Part shown: positions 1 through 9,306 of the stretch, one piece after another | Position numbering within the stretch: position 1 is the first letter of the stretch | Layout: each line of letters begins with the position of its first letter | DNA from: DTLC01 sp964555645 | GTDB lineage: Bacteria > Verrucomicrobiota > Verrucomicrobiia > Limisphaerales > DTLC01 | DNA: 64,000 nt | Assembly: GCA_964555645.1 (NCBI GenBank) | Contig: CAZKTA010000003.1 | Coordinates: 1-64,000, forward strand | Direction: 5' to 3' | Notes under the pieces: generated by a model | Told to the model about the DNA's origin: nothing | The model's input: only the letters and a program-made list of their open reading frames with translations | Databases searched by the model: none | Position numbers and translations under genes: made by a program

Positions 1-147
1 AAGATTGCCGCGCTCAGGCCTAAGCCCATCAGAGAAACAGCCGGGGTTGAGAGCGCATGGCAGAGCGAGCTTCTCTCACGGGCCGGGCGGGAGGAAGGTC
101 GGCCACCGGCCACGCTGCACTTGATTGCAGATGCCGATTTCAGATGA
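1..147 (+). CDS. Possible 3' end of an upstream gene (partial, unidentified)
   Basis: Frame 1 is open from the window edge to a TGA at 145-147, giving 48 residues with no recognisable motif. It could be the C-terminal tail of a gene that begins outside the window, perhaps another carbohydrate-active enzyme given its neighbours. A chance open frame of this length is also plausible. No function is assigned. Confidence 0.25.
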   Translation, partial: KIAALRPKPIRETAGVESAWQSELLSRAGREEGRPPATLHLIADADFR

Positions 148-589
148 CAGAAGAATCTGAGCAACGTCGGCTGTTGTACGCCGGTCGCCCATGGCAACAA
201 TCGTCCGCGTATTTCACCGGTACGGCCAATGGCGGCTTGGCAAGTATAACGGTTGTGGGCAGATGATCGTTGATTTGTCAGTTGCCGAGCATTTGCACGC
301 TGAGCCACTGGAACAAGCCCAGCCCACGACTTTACGCATTTGGTGGAGGAACTGTTTCAGCCACGGTTCGAACCGCTGCTACCCCACTGGAATGAAAGTA
401 TGCAATTGCTGGTTAAACAGACTCATAGGACCCGTTAGTGGAACAGTCCCAACACAGTTTAGTATCTGGCCAAACCGGCTTTAATCATCCAAACTCTCGC
501 TATCGACAAACATGACCCCCGCGGGAATGGTAAAGGTTAATTTCTGTCGACTGTAAATTTTTCTCAGAGTATCATGGCGGGTGATTTTT
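148..589. other. Intergenic stretch upstream of the GH105 pair
   Basis: There is no convincing coding sequence here; the short open frames have no family resemblance. It should contain the promoter of the first GH105 gene, but I cannot point to a clear -35/-10 pair. A purine-rich GGCGGG at 576-581 sits about 8 bases before the ATG at 590 and is a plausible ribosome binding site. Confidence 0.5.
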
Positions 590-1711
590 ATGAAGGCTTT
601 AGTGTTAAGCGGTTGGATTGCTTTGTTACTCACTGGCTGTGCCACGTCTAAAAATGCGTCCCGCAACCATTTCACCAACTGGGACGCTGGCACTTCGCCA
701 GCTGAGGTCGGCAAGCGCGTGGCGGAGAACTTCCTGCTGCGCAAGTTCGACTTCGAGACTAACCCGAGACGGAAATATGTGATCTATCCCGAGGCATGCA
801 CATGGTACGGCGCACTGAAAGTGGCAAAACTGACCAGTGACAAAGATTTGCAGCAGCGCCTGATTCGGAAGTTTGACTATCTGCTTACTCCTGAGGGCAC
901 AAACCGAATTTCGCCCGAGGCGCATGTGGACTTTCGTGTGTTCGGCATTGTCCCGTTGGAAATTTACTTGCAGACCGGCGACAAGAAATACCTCGAGCTC
1001 GGCAAACGGCTAGCAGACGCGCAATGGGACAATCCAACCGAGGATGGTATAACCCGCGAAGCACGGTACTGGGTGGACGACGTGTACATGATCTGTGCTG
1101 TGCAAGTGCAGGCGTATCGGGCCACGGGCGATACCAAGTACTTGGACCGGGCCGCACTCACCACAGCGGCGTACCTCGACAAACTGCAACAGCCGAACGG
1201 GTTGTTTTATCACGCAGCCGACTCGCCGTTCTTTTGGGGGCGTGGCAACGGCTGGTTCGCCGCAGGTATGACCGAGCTGTTGAGCGAACTGCCCTCTGAC
1301 CACCCCAAGCGCGCATGGATCATGGAAGGTTACAAAAAAATGATGACCACACTGCTCAAATACCAGAGCGATGAAGGGCGATGGCGCCAGCTCATTGATA
1401 GACCGGAAGCATGGCTTGAATCATCCAGCACCGGCATGTTCGCATTTGCAATGGTCACCGGTGTCAAACGTGGCTGGTTGGACGCCGATGCTTTTGGCCC
1501 GGCGGCACGCAAAGCATGGCTTGCGCTTGTGAACAACCTCGACCAAGACGGTAATGTCAAAGACGTCTGCGTGGGCACAAACAAAGCCGCAAGAGAAGTC
1601 GGCACAGACCCAGAAGTACAGTTGAAGTTTTACCTTGATCGGGGACGAAAGACAGGCGATCTGCACGGGCAAGCACCTATCCTATGGATGGCAATGGCGT
1701 TACTTAACTAA
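590..1711 (+). CDS. GH105/GH88-type unsaturated rhamnogalacturonyl hydrolase, lipoprotein
   Basis: This is a predicted (alpha/alpha)6-barrel hydrolase of the YteR/YesR kind. These enzymes remove the unsaturated galacturonyl residue from rhamnogalacturonan oligosaccharides made by polysaccharide lyases. The N-terminus is a lipoprotein signal (hydrophobic run, then LLTGCATS), so the enzyme is probably anchored to a membrane facing the periplasm. Family features visible are the WVDDVYM segment that carries the catalytic aspartate of the family and the aromatic WGRGNGW segment. At 373 residues it is normal length. ATG 590 is preferred to the GTG at 581 because it gives a clean signal peptide and better ribosome-binding spacing. 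A close paralogue lies 123 bases downstream, in a tandem duplication. The exact substrate is inferred. Confidence 0.88.
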   Translation: MKALVLSGWIALLLTGCATSKNASRNHFTNWDAGTSPAEVGKRVAENFLLRKFDFETNPRRKYVIYPEACTWYGALKVAKLTSDKDLQQRLIRKFDYLLTPEGTNRISPEAHVDFRVFGIVPLEIYLQTGDKKYLELGKRLADAQWDNPTEDGITREARYWVDDVYMICAVQVQAYRATGDTKYLDRAALTTAAYLDKLQQPNGLFYHAADSPFFWGRGNGWFAAGMTELLSELPSDHPKRAWIMEGYKKMMTTLLKYQSDEGRWRQLIDRPEAWLESSSTGMFAFAMVTGVKRGWLDADAFGPAARKAWLALVNNLDQDGNVKDVCVGTNKAAREVGTDPEVQLKFYLDRGRKTGDLHGQAPILWMAMALLN

Positions 1712-1834
1712 ACACCTGCCTCAGAAGTGCCTGTTGCAGAGGTGGTGGACGCGGATTTCAACCTTGCGCAACAACAAACAAATGCCAGACCGGAACACGT
1801 AAAACTGCAAAACCAAAACCGGCGACTTCAAATC

Positions 1835-2923
1835 ATGAAACCAAAGCAGATTCTCGTAGGCGCGATTGTGACACTGACCGTGTTGGGCAGCGGCTGTCGC
1901 ACCACAAAACAGCATCTTGCTTTCACAAACTGGCCGCCAGGCGCTTCACCACGTGAGGTGGGCTACAAGCTGGCCACAAACATGTTGCCGCGCTGGATCA
2001 TTACGCGGCCATCGGTGCATTACGCCGAAGACTCAGCGTGGATGACAGCGTTAAAGTTTGCGGCAAAAATCAAAGACGAAGAACTCAGAACGGCACTAAT
2101 CAGGCGTTTTGACCCATTTCTGACGCCTGAGGGCAGAAAAAACATTTCAATGACACGCCACGTTGACCACACCATTTTCGGGATTGTGCCGCTCGAAATT
2201 TACATCCAGACCAAAGACACCCGATACCTCGAGATCGGCAAGATGCTCGCAGACAGGCAGTGGGAATTCCCAACACCGGAAGGGCTCTCGGGCGAGACGC
2301 GGTTCTGGATTGATGACATGTACATGATCACCATATTGCAAGTGCAAGCGTACCGCGCCACGGGTGACATGGTGTACCTCGACCGTGCTGCACTTGAAAT
2401 GGAAGTATACCTCAATAAGCTTCAGCAACCCAATGGATTGTTCTATCACGGCTTGGGTTATCCGTTTTTCTGGGGCCGCGGTAATGGCTGGGTGGCTGGC
2501 GGCATGGCAGAATTGCTAAGTGAGCTGCCCAAAAATCATCCGCGCCGCGCGCGGATACTCGATGCCTACCGCAAAATGATGACCACACTGCTTAAACATC
2601 AAGATGCAGACGGCATGTGGCACCAGCTCATTGATCACCCTGAGTCATACAAGGAAACATCCAGCACCGCAATGTTCACCTTCGCCATGATTAAAGGCGT
2701 CAAGAACGGGTGGTTCAAAAACCCATGGCCGTATGCGCAAGCTGCGCGCAAAGGCTGGCTTGCTTTGCAAAAATACATAGATGCTGACGGGAACGTTGAC
2801 CAAGTTTGCATTGGCACCGGCCAAAGCAAAGACATCAAGTATTACCTGACGCGCCCGACGCGGAAGGGCGACCCGCATGGCCAAGCACCAGTTCTCTGGT
2901 GTGCCTTGGCATTACTAGAGTAG
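1835..2923 (+). CDS. Second GH105/GH88-type unsaturated rhamnogalacturonyl hydrolase, lipoprotein
   Basis: This is a paralogue of the preceding gene with the same architecture: a lipobox (VLGSGCRTT), the WIDDMYM catalytic segment, FFWGRGNGW, and a C-terminal HGQAPVLW segment. It is 362 residues from ATG 1835. An in-frame GTG at 1727 would add a 36-residue hydrophilic leader in front of the signal peptide and is unlikely. The two proteins are similar along their whole length but clearly diverged, so the duplication is not recent. They may differ in oligosaccharide preference. The gene is followed by a truncated rhamnogalacturonan acetylesterase, which supports a pectin-degradation role. Probably co-transcribed with the upstream copy. 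Confidence 0.88.
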   Translation: MKPKQILVGAIVTLTVLGSGCRTTKQHLAFTNWPPGASPREVGYKLATNMLPRWIITRPSVHYAEDSAWMTALKFAAKIKDEELRTALIRRFDPFLTPEGRKNISMTRHVDHTIFGIVPLEIYIQTKDTRYLEIGKMLADRQWEFPTPEGLSGETRFWIDDMYMITILQVQAYRATGDMVYLDRAALEMEVYLNKLQQPNGLFYHGLGYPFFWGRGNGWVAGGMAELLSELPKNHPRRARILDAYRKMMTTLLKHQDADGMWHQLIDHPESYKETSSTAMFTFAMIKGVKNGWFKNPWPYAQAARKGWLALQKYIDADGNVDQVCIGTGQSKDIKYYLTRPTRKGDPHGQAPVLWCALALLE

Positions 2924-3014
2924 CCATAGCAAACACTCTTTATTGCCATCAGCTCTTCAGCAACACGCGTCGGAATGACATCGCTTTTACTCTCAAAACG
3001 ATCGGTTTTAACCA

Positions 3015-3533
3015 GTGCAGTTTCGGGTGGGGCCATGGCTCTCTAACCCGCGGTGGAGTCTGCCTCTGAGAATCCAGGTCTCGAGTTTCAAAGCCGACCT
3101 GAAACGCTTTGTTGCAGAAGCGCGCCTGCGTGGTGCAACGCCGGTCCTGATCACACCTATGCACCGCAAGACACTCGGCAACAACGGTGTTGTTACCAAC
3201 AGTCTGGGAGACTACCCAGAAGCTACACGGCAAGCCGCCGCCGAAGAAAATGTGCCGTTAATTGGTCTGCACAAGATGAGCAAGACACTGTACGAAGCGC
3301 TTGGACCGGAAAACATCAATCACGCATTCGTTGACGGCAGCCACCACACAAGTTACGGGAGTTACCTGCTCGCAAAATGCGTCGTCGAGGGCATTAGAGC
3401 TAACCAACTGAGGCTGGCGCAGTTTATCGTACCAGACACCCCCGTATTTGACCTGGCAAAACCAGACCGGTACGAAACCTTCGCGGTGCAGCCTAGCCCT
3501 CAGGCAGCCCCCATGCCTCCAGACGGCAACTAA
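3015..3533 (+). pseudogene. 5'-truncated rhamnogalacturonan acetylesterase (SGNH hydrolase remnant)
   Basis: From about residue 22 the product reads like the C-terminal half of a rhamnogalacturonan acetylesterase: an R-GATPVLITPMHR segment, NSLGDYPEA, VPLIGLH, and a DGSHH block that holds the family's Asp/His catalytic pair. The N-terminal half is absent, including the GDS block with the nucleophilic serine and the HND-type block. Only about 90 bases separate the upstream stop from this frame, too few for the roughly 100 or more missing residues. The first 20 residues do not resemble the family, so the ATG at 3015 is only the first in-frame start after a deletion. A full enzyme would deacetylate rhamnogalacturonan I alongside the neighbouring GH105 enzymes. 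The remnant should be inactive. Confidence 0.78.
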
Positions 3534-3595
3534 CGGATGGTTAACCCAACCTGAGCACACACCCGCGTGCGCGGCGCATACGGCGCCAACCGCCA

Positions 3596-4411
3596 CTACT
3601 CTTCAAACACAAATGCGCCGTAACCGACTACACGGCTGCGCGGTCCAGCCGTGTCGCCTGAGTTCCGCAGGTCGATCGTCCGAGCCCGCAGCCCACGTCG
3701 CTTCGCGGCATATAACATCCCGCGGATTGGTGCCGCGCCGCATGCGTGTTCGTCGCTGATTTCCTCAGGGCGCAATTGCTCGATTGCAGCAGCCGTAGCC
3801 CGGTCCAACTTTTCCGCCGTCCGATAATCGCAATAATGGCTCAGGTCGGAGCTGATCACGATACGCGACTCTTCCCCGTCCCACAGCTGTTCAATCACAT
3901 CTGCCACCTCAACATCCGAAGCACCGCCAACAACGATCGGCACGAGCTTGAACTCGGGCAGTACAACCTGCAAAAACGGCAGTTGCACCTCGAGCGAATG
4001 CTCGTACGCATGTGCTTCGTCTAGCACGATCACTTGCCGCAACGAACAAACCGTACTCGTCGCAGCCGCATCAAGCTTGACCATACCCAGCGGAGTTGCA
4101 AAGGCCTCGGCTCCACTCAATGCCAGTCCGCGAAAAGGTACCTGATGCGATGGCCCGAGCAAAACTATGCGCTTGACTACGTCGGCGGCCCTAGCCAGAC
4201 ACACGTATGCGCTGGCTGCAATCGGGCCCGAGTAGATATAGCCTGCGTGCGGTGCAATGATCGCTTTGGGCGCCGGCCCATGCGCCGGTTTAACAGCGCG
4301 GATGAATCCCTCGAGCATCGCCCGCAGCTGCACCGCATCTGCGGGGTAAAACTGGCCGGCTACCGCAGGTTGACGAATTTTTGGCGACGCACGTTGTTGG
4401 AACATTGGCAT
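3596..4411 (-). CDS. amrB: AmmeMemoRadiSam system protein B (MEMO1 family)
   Basis: A 271-residue protein of the MEMO family, related to LigB-type dioxygenases but of unsettled biochemical role. Visible family features are PAVAGQFYP near the N-terminus, APHAGYIYSG, LGPSHQVPF, EHSLEVQLPFL and ISSDLSHY. The histidines and aspartates in these blocks correspond to the metal-site positions of the dioxygenase relatives. A second ATG two codons in (4405) is an equally good start. The gene lies 171 bases downstream of amrS on the same strand, the usual pairing for this system. The third partner, AMMECR1 (amrA), is not in this window. Confidence 0.92.
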   Translation of the reverse strand: MPMFQQRASPKIRQPAVAGQFYPADAVQLRAMLEGFIRAVKPAHGPAPKAIIAPHAGYIYSGPIAASAYVCLARAADVVKRIVLLGPSHQVPFRGLALSGAEAFATPLGMVKLDAAATSTVCSLRQVIVLDEAHAYEHSLEVQLPFLQVVLPEFKLVPIVVGGASDVEVADVIEQLWDGEESRIVISSDLSHYCDYRTAEKLDRATAAAIEQLRPEEISDEHACGAAPIRGMLYAAKRRGLRARTIDLRNSGDTAGPRSRVVGYGAFVFEE

Positions 4412-4582
4412 GGGTAAACTACACTTTTGGTTACCTCGGTTCTGCTAAAAATCCGAAAACTAAAGCACGACCCGAAATCAAAGCTGCAAATGCAACGGCA
4501 CAACGCATTGCGACCGGAACTCGAATTTGGGATTTCAAACATGCGTGTTGGTTTTGGATTCCATTATTTAGACTTGGGCGCT

Positions 4583-5734
4583 TTACTCTGGATTCCGCTC
4601 GGGCCAAATGCCCGGGATTTTTGTCTGGCAACTTGGGCACCTACCCTCAAGCGTAATTTTATACTGGCGCACCAAAAAACCGTATCGGTCTATCAACATT
4701 TCGCGGCACTTCGGGCAATACGTGTTTTCCCATGGACCAACGCGCCCGGGCAGGTTGCCAGCGTACACAAACCGTAGTCCTTCTTCAGCGCCTAGCTCGG
4801 CTGCGCGAATGAGCTGACGCGCGTTCGTTGGAGGCGGCTCGATCATTTTGTAGTCCGGATGAAACGCTGTCACATGCCACGGGATATCGGGACTCACAGA
4901 CGCAATAAACCTGGCGATCTGGCGCAACTCAGTCTCGCTATCGTTGAACCCAGGAACAACAAGCGTGACTATTTCGATCCACAGGCCGTGCCGGTGTACA
5001 AGGCGGATGCCGTTCATGACTCCTTCTAGCGTGCCGCCTAAGATGCGGTAGTGTTTATCATCAAAGCTTTTGAGATCAATTTTGTATGCCGCGACCCACG
5101 GTTTGATAAACTCGATTACTTCGGTCGTTGCGTAGCCATTGGAAACAACTGCACAGGCAAGCCCGAGCGGCTTTGCCTTCTGAAAGATTGCAACTGCCCA
5201 TTCGATCGTGATTAACGGTTCGTTGTAGCTTGACACTACAAGACGCGCACCGCTGCGTTGCGCTGCGTTTACGATCTGTTCTGGCGTAAGCTCGATGATA
5301 GATGAGCCGCTCACGCGCTCGCGCAATGTCTGGCTTGTGACCCAATTCTGGCAAAATGGACAATGAAAATTGCAACCCAACATGCCAAAGGTGAGTGCGT
5401 CCGAGCCAGGATACACATGAAAGAACGGCTTCTTTTCGACCGGGTCGCTTGCTAATCCCCCGGCCACATACCCGTATGGCACACGCAATTCACCGCCCCT
5501 GACAAACCGCACCCTGCAAACGCCGCGTCTGCCTTCGGCTATAAGACATCTATGCGCACACGCTAGACACCGCACGCGCTCACCCTCACGGCGACAAAGC
5601 GCACCGACCGCTGTGCGGCTGTCCAATGCGCGCGCAAGGCTGTCATTTCCCGGCTCGGCTTTAATCGAACTATCCGCATTTTCCAGACTTGCGGAATTGC
5701 ACAGGCTATTTCGGTCTGGTTCAGACATCTTCAT
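4583..5734 (-). CDS. amrS: AmmeMemoRadiSam system radical SAM enzyme
   Basis: A radical SAM protein of 383 residues related to pyruvate formate-lyase activating enzymes. The [4Fe-4S] motif reads CNFHCPFC (Cys 121, 125 and 128 from ATG 5734). The N-terminal region is cysteine-rich (CLACAHRC and VCRVRF), as is normal for the family. Two CPxC pairs near the C-terminus (CPKC, CPSC) look like an extra metal-binding knuckle. ATG 5734 or 5728 is preferred over the GTG at 5740. It sits between the MidA-like gene (94 to 100 bases away) and amrB, probably in one transcript. The reaction is unknown; the partnership with MEMO-family proteins is known only from gene context. Confidence 0.9.
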   Translation of the reverse strand: MKMSEPDRNSLCNSASLENADSSIKAEPGNDSLARALDSRTAVGALCRREGERVRCLACAHRCLIAEGRRGVCRVRFVRGGELRVPYGYVAGGLASDPVEKKPFFHVYPGSDALTFGMLGCNFHCPFCQNWVTSQTLRERVSGSSIIELTPEQIVNAAQRSGARLVVSSYNEPLITIEWAVAIFQKAKPLGLACAVVSNGYATTEVIEFIKPWVAAYKIDLKSFDDKHYRILGGTLEGVMNGIRLVHRHGLWIEIVTLVVPGFNDSETELRQIARFIASVSPDIPWHVTAFHPDYKMIEPPPTNARQLIRAAELGAEEGLRFVYAGNLPGRVGPWENTYCPKCREMLIDRYGFLVRQYKITLEGRCPSCQTKIPGIWPERNPE

Positions 5735-5834
5735 GAACACACTTGTTGAATTGAGCCTGCTACATTGTGGCCTTACCGAGTGCGCTTGTCAAAGCTACAC
5801 CCTACAAAAACAGCTGGGCCCTTGCGCGCCAAGA

Positions 5835-6926
5835 TCACACTGCACGACTCTGAATGAAAACGCGAAACAAACTGCCTAAATGCTCCGGATGCACCAATGT
5901 CTTGAATTGTCTAATTTGCGAATCTGACCATTTGCACCAAGCTATGTTAGTTTGCAAAGCACGTTCAGCTATTCGCGTCAGGAATTGGCCATGCGTAAAC
6001 AACCCGTCGGTTGACAAGCCGGCTGCTTCACCTGCAAGCTGCAACGCCGTAAAATCAACATGCGCGGTGATGTCTTGCTGGCCCGGATCAGCCAATACAT
6101 CCACAGAAACCTGATGGCGCCGATAGGCGCGCACGGTGCCTTCGGTGCGCGCTGGATGAAGCAGTTCTTGCCTGCTCAACCCGTAGTCAATCGCAATGAG
6201 TTTCCCAGCACTGAGTACACGCGCTGCGTTGCCCCACCATCGCGCAGCTTCCGGACACGCCTCAACGGTATACCCGTCTGGCAACGCATCCAGTAATTCA
6301 GATGGCAACTGGATGGGTAACTGTGGTTTGCAATTTGGTTTTCGAATTTTTGCCCAAACAAAGTTGCCTTGGCTGTAAGTTACACCCCACTCGAACCATT
6401 CCCGCTTCTGTGCGTCCCAGCCGAACCTGTGAACTGGCAAAGAATCAAGGAACTCATTTGAAAAGATAACGCCGTTAAAACCGCCTCTGTGCCGGTCCAG
6501 CGCATCAATCCACCGCACGCGATTACCGAATCGTTCGAGAGTTTTGTGTTGCCACTCACGTCTGCGCGGTGACGGTTCGACAATCCAGTATTCGATCCGC
6601 GCGAAAAGCGCAGGGTGCCAGGTCTGGAACCAGCTCAAAATGTCGGCTGCCAACCGGCCGTCATGCGCACCTGCCTCCACCAGTTGAAGGACCTGCTTTG
6701 CGGGAAGTACTCCGAACCAATCAGCAAACTGCAGTGCAAGTAACTCGCCGAACAAGTTGCCCGTGCTAACGCTGGTGTAGTAGTGTCCGCGCCGGCCGAC
6801 GGTGTCCGGTTCCTGTTCATAAAATCCATAAACCGGACAATACAGCGCAAGCTCCATAAAACGCGCGAAACTGATAACACCGCAATTTTCAATTTCGCTG
6901 CAAATAATTTCGTGCAGTTGTGTCAC
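5835..6926 (-). CDS. Class I SAM-dependent methyltransferase, MidA/NDUFAF7 family
   Basis: A 363-residue protein with the features of the MidA/NDUFAF7 family: FMELALYCPVYGFY near the N-terminus, GHYYTSVSTGNLFGE, a SAM-binding loop in the form EAGAHDGRLAADIL, and SNEFLDSLPVHRF. The mitochondrial members methylate an arginine of a complex I subunit; the target of bacterial members is generally unknown. The SAM-binding loop differs a little from the more usual GAGxGxLA form. The start codon is GTG at 6926. The gene is divergent from the PilT operon, with 55 bases between starts, so both promoters must lie in or near that gap. It probably leads the MidA-amrS-amrB transcript. Confidence 0.85.
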   Translation of the reverse strand: MTQLHEIICSEIENCGVISFARFMELALYCPVYGFYEQEPDTVGRRGHYYTSVSTGNLFGELLALQFADWFGVLPAKQVLQLVEAGAHDGRLAADILSWFQTWHPALFARIEYWIVEPSPRRREWQHKTLERFGNRVRWIDALDRHRGGFNGVIFSNEFLDSLPVHRFGWDAQKREWFEWGVTYSQGNFVWAKIRKPNCKPQLPIQLPSELLDALPDGYTVEACPEAARWWGNAARVLSAGKLIAIDYGLSRQELLHPARTEGTVRAYRRHQVSVDVLADPGQQDITAHVDFTALQLAGEAAGLSTDGLFTHGQFLTRIAERALQTNIAWCKWSDSQIRQFKTLVHPEHLGSLFRVFIQSRAV

Positions 6927-6981
6927 GAAGCCTACAGACTGGTGTGGTTTGAGCTATTAGAAAGCCGGATCAAAATGGCCT

Positions 6982-8076
6982 ATGGCAAAGATTGACGCTT
7001 TTTTCAACATGGTCGTCGAATATAACGCGTCTGACCTGCACTTGTCATCGGGCAACTCGCCGATGCTGCGCATTGACGGTCAGTTACAGCGCGTTGATTA
7101 CCCGCCACTGGACAACGACGAACTTAAAAGAATGCTCTACGAAATCGCACCTGAATACAAGATCAAGACTTTCGAAGAAACGGGCGACGTAGATTTTGCC
7201 TACGAGATACCCAACGTAATCCGGTTTCGCGTTAACTATTACCAGCAGAAAAACGGGATTGCAGCCGCCTTTAGGCAAATACCGACCAACGTATGGTCGT
7301 TTGAAGACTTTGAAAAAGCGGATGCGCCAATGCCACCCGTACTGAAGAAATTTGCAATGCTAAATCGCGGACTGATAATCGTAACGGGCCCCACCGGTTC
7401 AGGTAAATCAACCACCCTTGCTGCGATCATTGACTACGCAAACAAGAACAGACGCGACCACATCATCACGCTAGAGGACCCGATCGAGTTTGTGCACCAG
7501 AGCAAAAACTGTCTTGTAAACCAGCGTGAAGTGGGTGTACACACAAAATCGTTCGCAAGCGGTTTGCGTGGCGCGTTGCGCGAAGACCCGGACATCATTC
7601 TGGTGGGCGAGATGCGCGATTTGGAAACAATCGAACTGGCGATCACAGCGGCAAATACCGGCCACCTGGTCTTTGCTACGCTCCACACCCCAAGCGCCGC
7701 AAAAACAGTTGACCGCATCATCGACGTCTTCCCGGCCGAGCAGCAAAACAAAATCCGAGCTACGCTGTCCGAAGCACTCAAAGGTATCGTTGCACAGACA
7801 CTGTTCAGGCGGATCGACAAGAAGGGCCGGATCGCCGCTTATGAAATTCTTGTGTTCACCACCGCAATTGCAAACCTTGTGCGCGAAAACAAAACGCATC
7901 AAATCCCAGGCATGATCCAGGTCGGCAAACGAATTGGCAACCAACCGTTGGACGACCACATCATGGAACACATCAGAATGAAACGGATCGGCCCCGAAGA
8001 AGCGTACGAAAAGGCCCAGGACAAAAAGAAGTTTCGGCAGTTTTTGCCGAATCCACCAGATGATGAAGACTTCTAA
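6982..8076 (+). CDS. pilT: PilT-type twitching motility ATPase
   Basis: A 364-residue hexameric retraction ATPase of the GspE/PilT superfamily, acting at the cytoplasmic face of the inner membrane. It has an N-terminal PAS-like domain (ASDLHLSSG), Walker A GPTGSGKST at 136-144, an Asp box (LEDPIE), LVGEMRD at 207-213, a His box (HLVFATLHT), and AIANLVRE, a form of the AIRNLIRE motif linked to retraction in PilT. It is the first of three plus-strand genes with gaps of 18 and 9 bases. No extension ATPase (PilB) or major pilin gene lies here; the remaining pilus-related genes are 24 kb away. Confidence 0.92.
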   Translation: MAKIDAFFNMVVEYNASDLHLSSGNSPMLRIDGQLQRVDYPPLDNDELKRMLYEIAPEYKIKTFEETGDVDFAYEIPNVIRFRVNYYQQKNGIAAAFRQIPTNVWSFEDFEKADAPMPPVLKKFAMLNRGLIIVTGPTGSGKSTTLAAIIDYANKNRRDHIITLEDPIEFVHQSKNCLVNQREVGVHTKSFASGLRGALREDPDIILVGEMRDLETIELAITAANTGHLVFATLHTPSAAKTVDRIIDVFPAEQQNKIRATLSEALKGIVAQTLFRRIDKKGRIAAYEILVFTTAIANLVRENKTHQIPGMIQVGKRIGNQPLDDHIMEHIRMKRIGPEEAYEKAQDKKKFRQFLPNPPDDEDF

Positions 8077-8094
8077 CTCGAACAGAATCGAGCC

Positions 8095-9297
8095 ATGCGC
8101 AGATCAGAACTTGAATTTATCCTGACGACGATGCTGGAGGCATATCCGGACGTGTCGGACCTTCTATTCACGGTTGACCGGCCATTGCAGGTCGAATCCG
8201 AGGGGCAACTAAAACCCGTCGAGATAGACCCGCCGATCGGCAAATTGACCCCGTTCCAAACCGAGATGGTGGCATTGAATCTGATCGGTGAAAATCAGTG
8301 GCATCTTGAAGACCTGCTTCGACGCGGTTCATGTGACGTTGCATACACGCTGTCCGAACAGGCGCGTTTCCGCATTAGCGTGTTTTCGCAGCGCGGCAAT
8401 TACTCGATCGTCTTGCGGCGCCTAAACACACGCATACCTACGATCGAAGAGTTAAACCTGCCGTTAATATTGAAAGAAATTCCGAAGGAAACAATGGGTC
8501 TTGTGCTCGTGACCGGCGCGACCGGCAGTGGCAAAACCACCACACTTGCAGCGTTGCTCGGCGAACTAAACAGGCAAAGGCCCGTTCATGTCATTACGCT
8601 GGAAGACCCAATTGAGTACATCCATACACACGACAAGGCTACTTTTAACCAACGCGAACTGGGGACAGACTTTGACGACTACGCCTCTGGTTTGCGTGCT
8701 GCGATGCGGCAGGCGCCCAAGGTTATTCTTGTGGGCGAAATGCGCGATCGCGAAACGGTGCGCGTGGCGCTAAGCGCAGCGGAAACAGGTCACCTAGTGA
8801 TGAGCACGTTGCACACGAGCGACGCGTCCCAAACCATCAACCGCATTCTTGGTCTGTTCGAGGCCGAAGACCAGGAGCAAATCCGAATCAGGCTAGCGGA
8901 TTCACTGCGCTGGGTTGTCAGCCAACGGCTTGTGCCCAGAATTGGAGGCGGGCGATACCCGCTTGTCGAGGTCATGGGCTCAAACCTGCGCACGCAGGAA
9001 ACAATCCGGGTGGGTGAGAGCGAAGGTAAAACGTTCTACGAGATCATCGAAGCAAGCTACCCATTCGGGTGGCGGACCTTTGACCATGCATGCCTTGAAG
9101 CATACGAAAAGGGTTATATAACTGAGGAAACCGCAATAATGTACTGCACCAAACGCGGCGTTGTCACACGCGGCATTGATATGATCAAGAAAACACGCGG
9201 CGAACCGACAACACCCATCACGAGCCTGAGGCTCAAACCAACCGGACCAGCCGCTGCACCGGGTACGGCTGCAACACCAAGACTCAAACTCAAATGA
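8095..9297 (+). CDS. Second PilT/PilU-like ATPase
   Basis: A 400-residue paralogue of the preceding ATPase, with Walker A GATGSGKTT at 141-149, ITLEDPIEYIH, ILVGEMRDRETV, and HLVMSTLHTSD. It is longer than PilT at the C-terminus, where a Pro/Thr/Ala-rich tail of about 45 residues follows the ATPase core. The AIRNLIRE-like motif of PilT is not obvious, which makes a PilU-like accessory role more likely. It starts 18 bases after pilT. A tandem PilT/PilU-like pair is common in bacteria with type IV pili. The choice between PilT2 and PilU cannot be settled from sequence alone. Confidence 0.88.
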   Translation: MRRSELEFILTTMLEAYPDVSDLLFTVDRPLQVESEGQLKPVEIDPPIGKLTPFQTEMVALNLIGENQWHLEDLLRRGSCDVAYTLSEQARFRISVFSQRGNYSIVLRRLNTRIPTIEELNLPLILKEIPKETMGLVLVTGATGSGKTTTLAALLGELNRQRPVHVITLEDPIEYIHTHDKATFNQRELGTDFDDYASGLRAAMRQAPKVILVGEMRDRETVRVALSAAETGHLVMSTLHTSDASQTINRILGLFEAEDQEQIRIRLADSLRWVVSQRLVPRIGGGRYPLVEVMGSNLRTQETIRVGESEGKTFYEIIEASYPFGWRTFDHACLEAYEKGYITEETAIMYCTKRGVVTRGIDMIKKTRGEPTTPITSLRLKPTGPAAAPGTAATPRLKLK

Positions 9298-9306
9298 CCA
9301 ATTGCC

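Noticed and set aside
361..374. GGTTCGAACC, resembling a tRNA T-loop
   Set aside because: No matching acceptor stem, anticodon arm or D-arm can be drawn around it.
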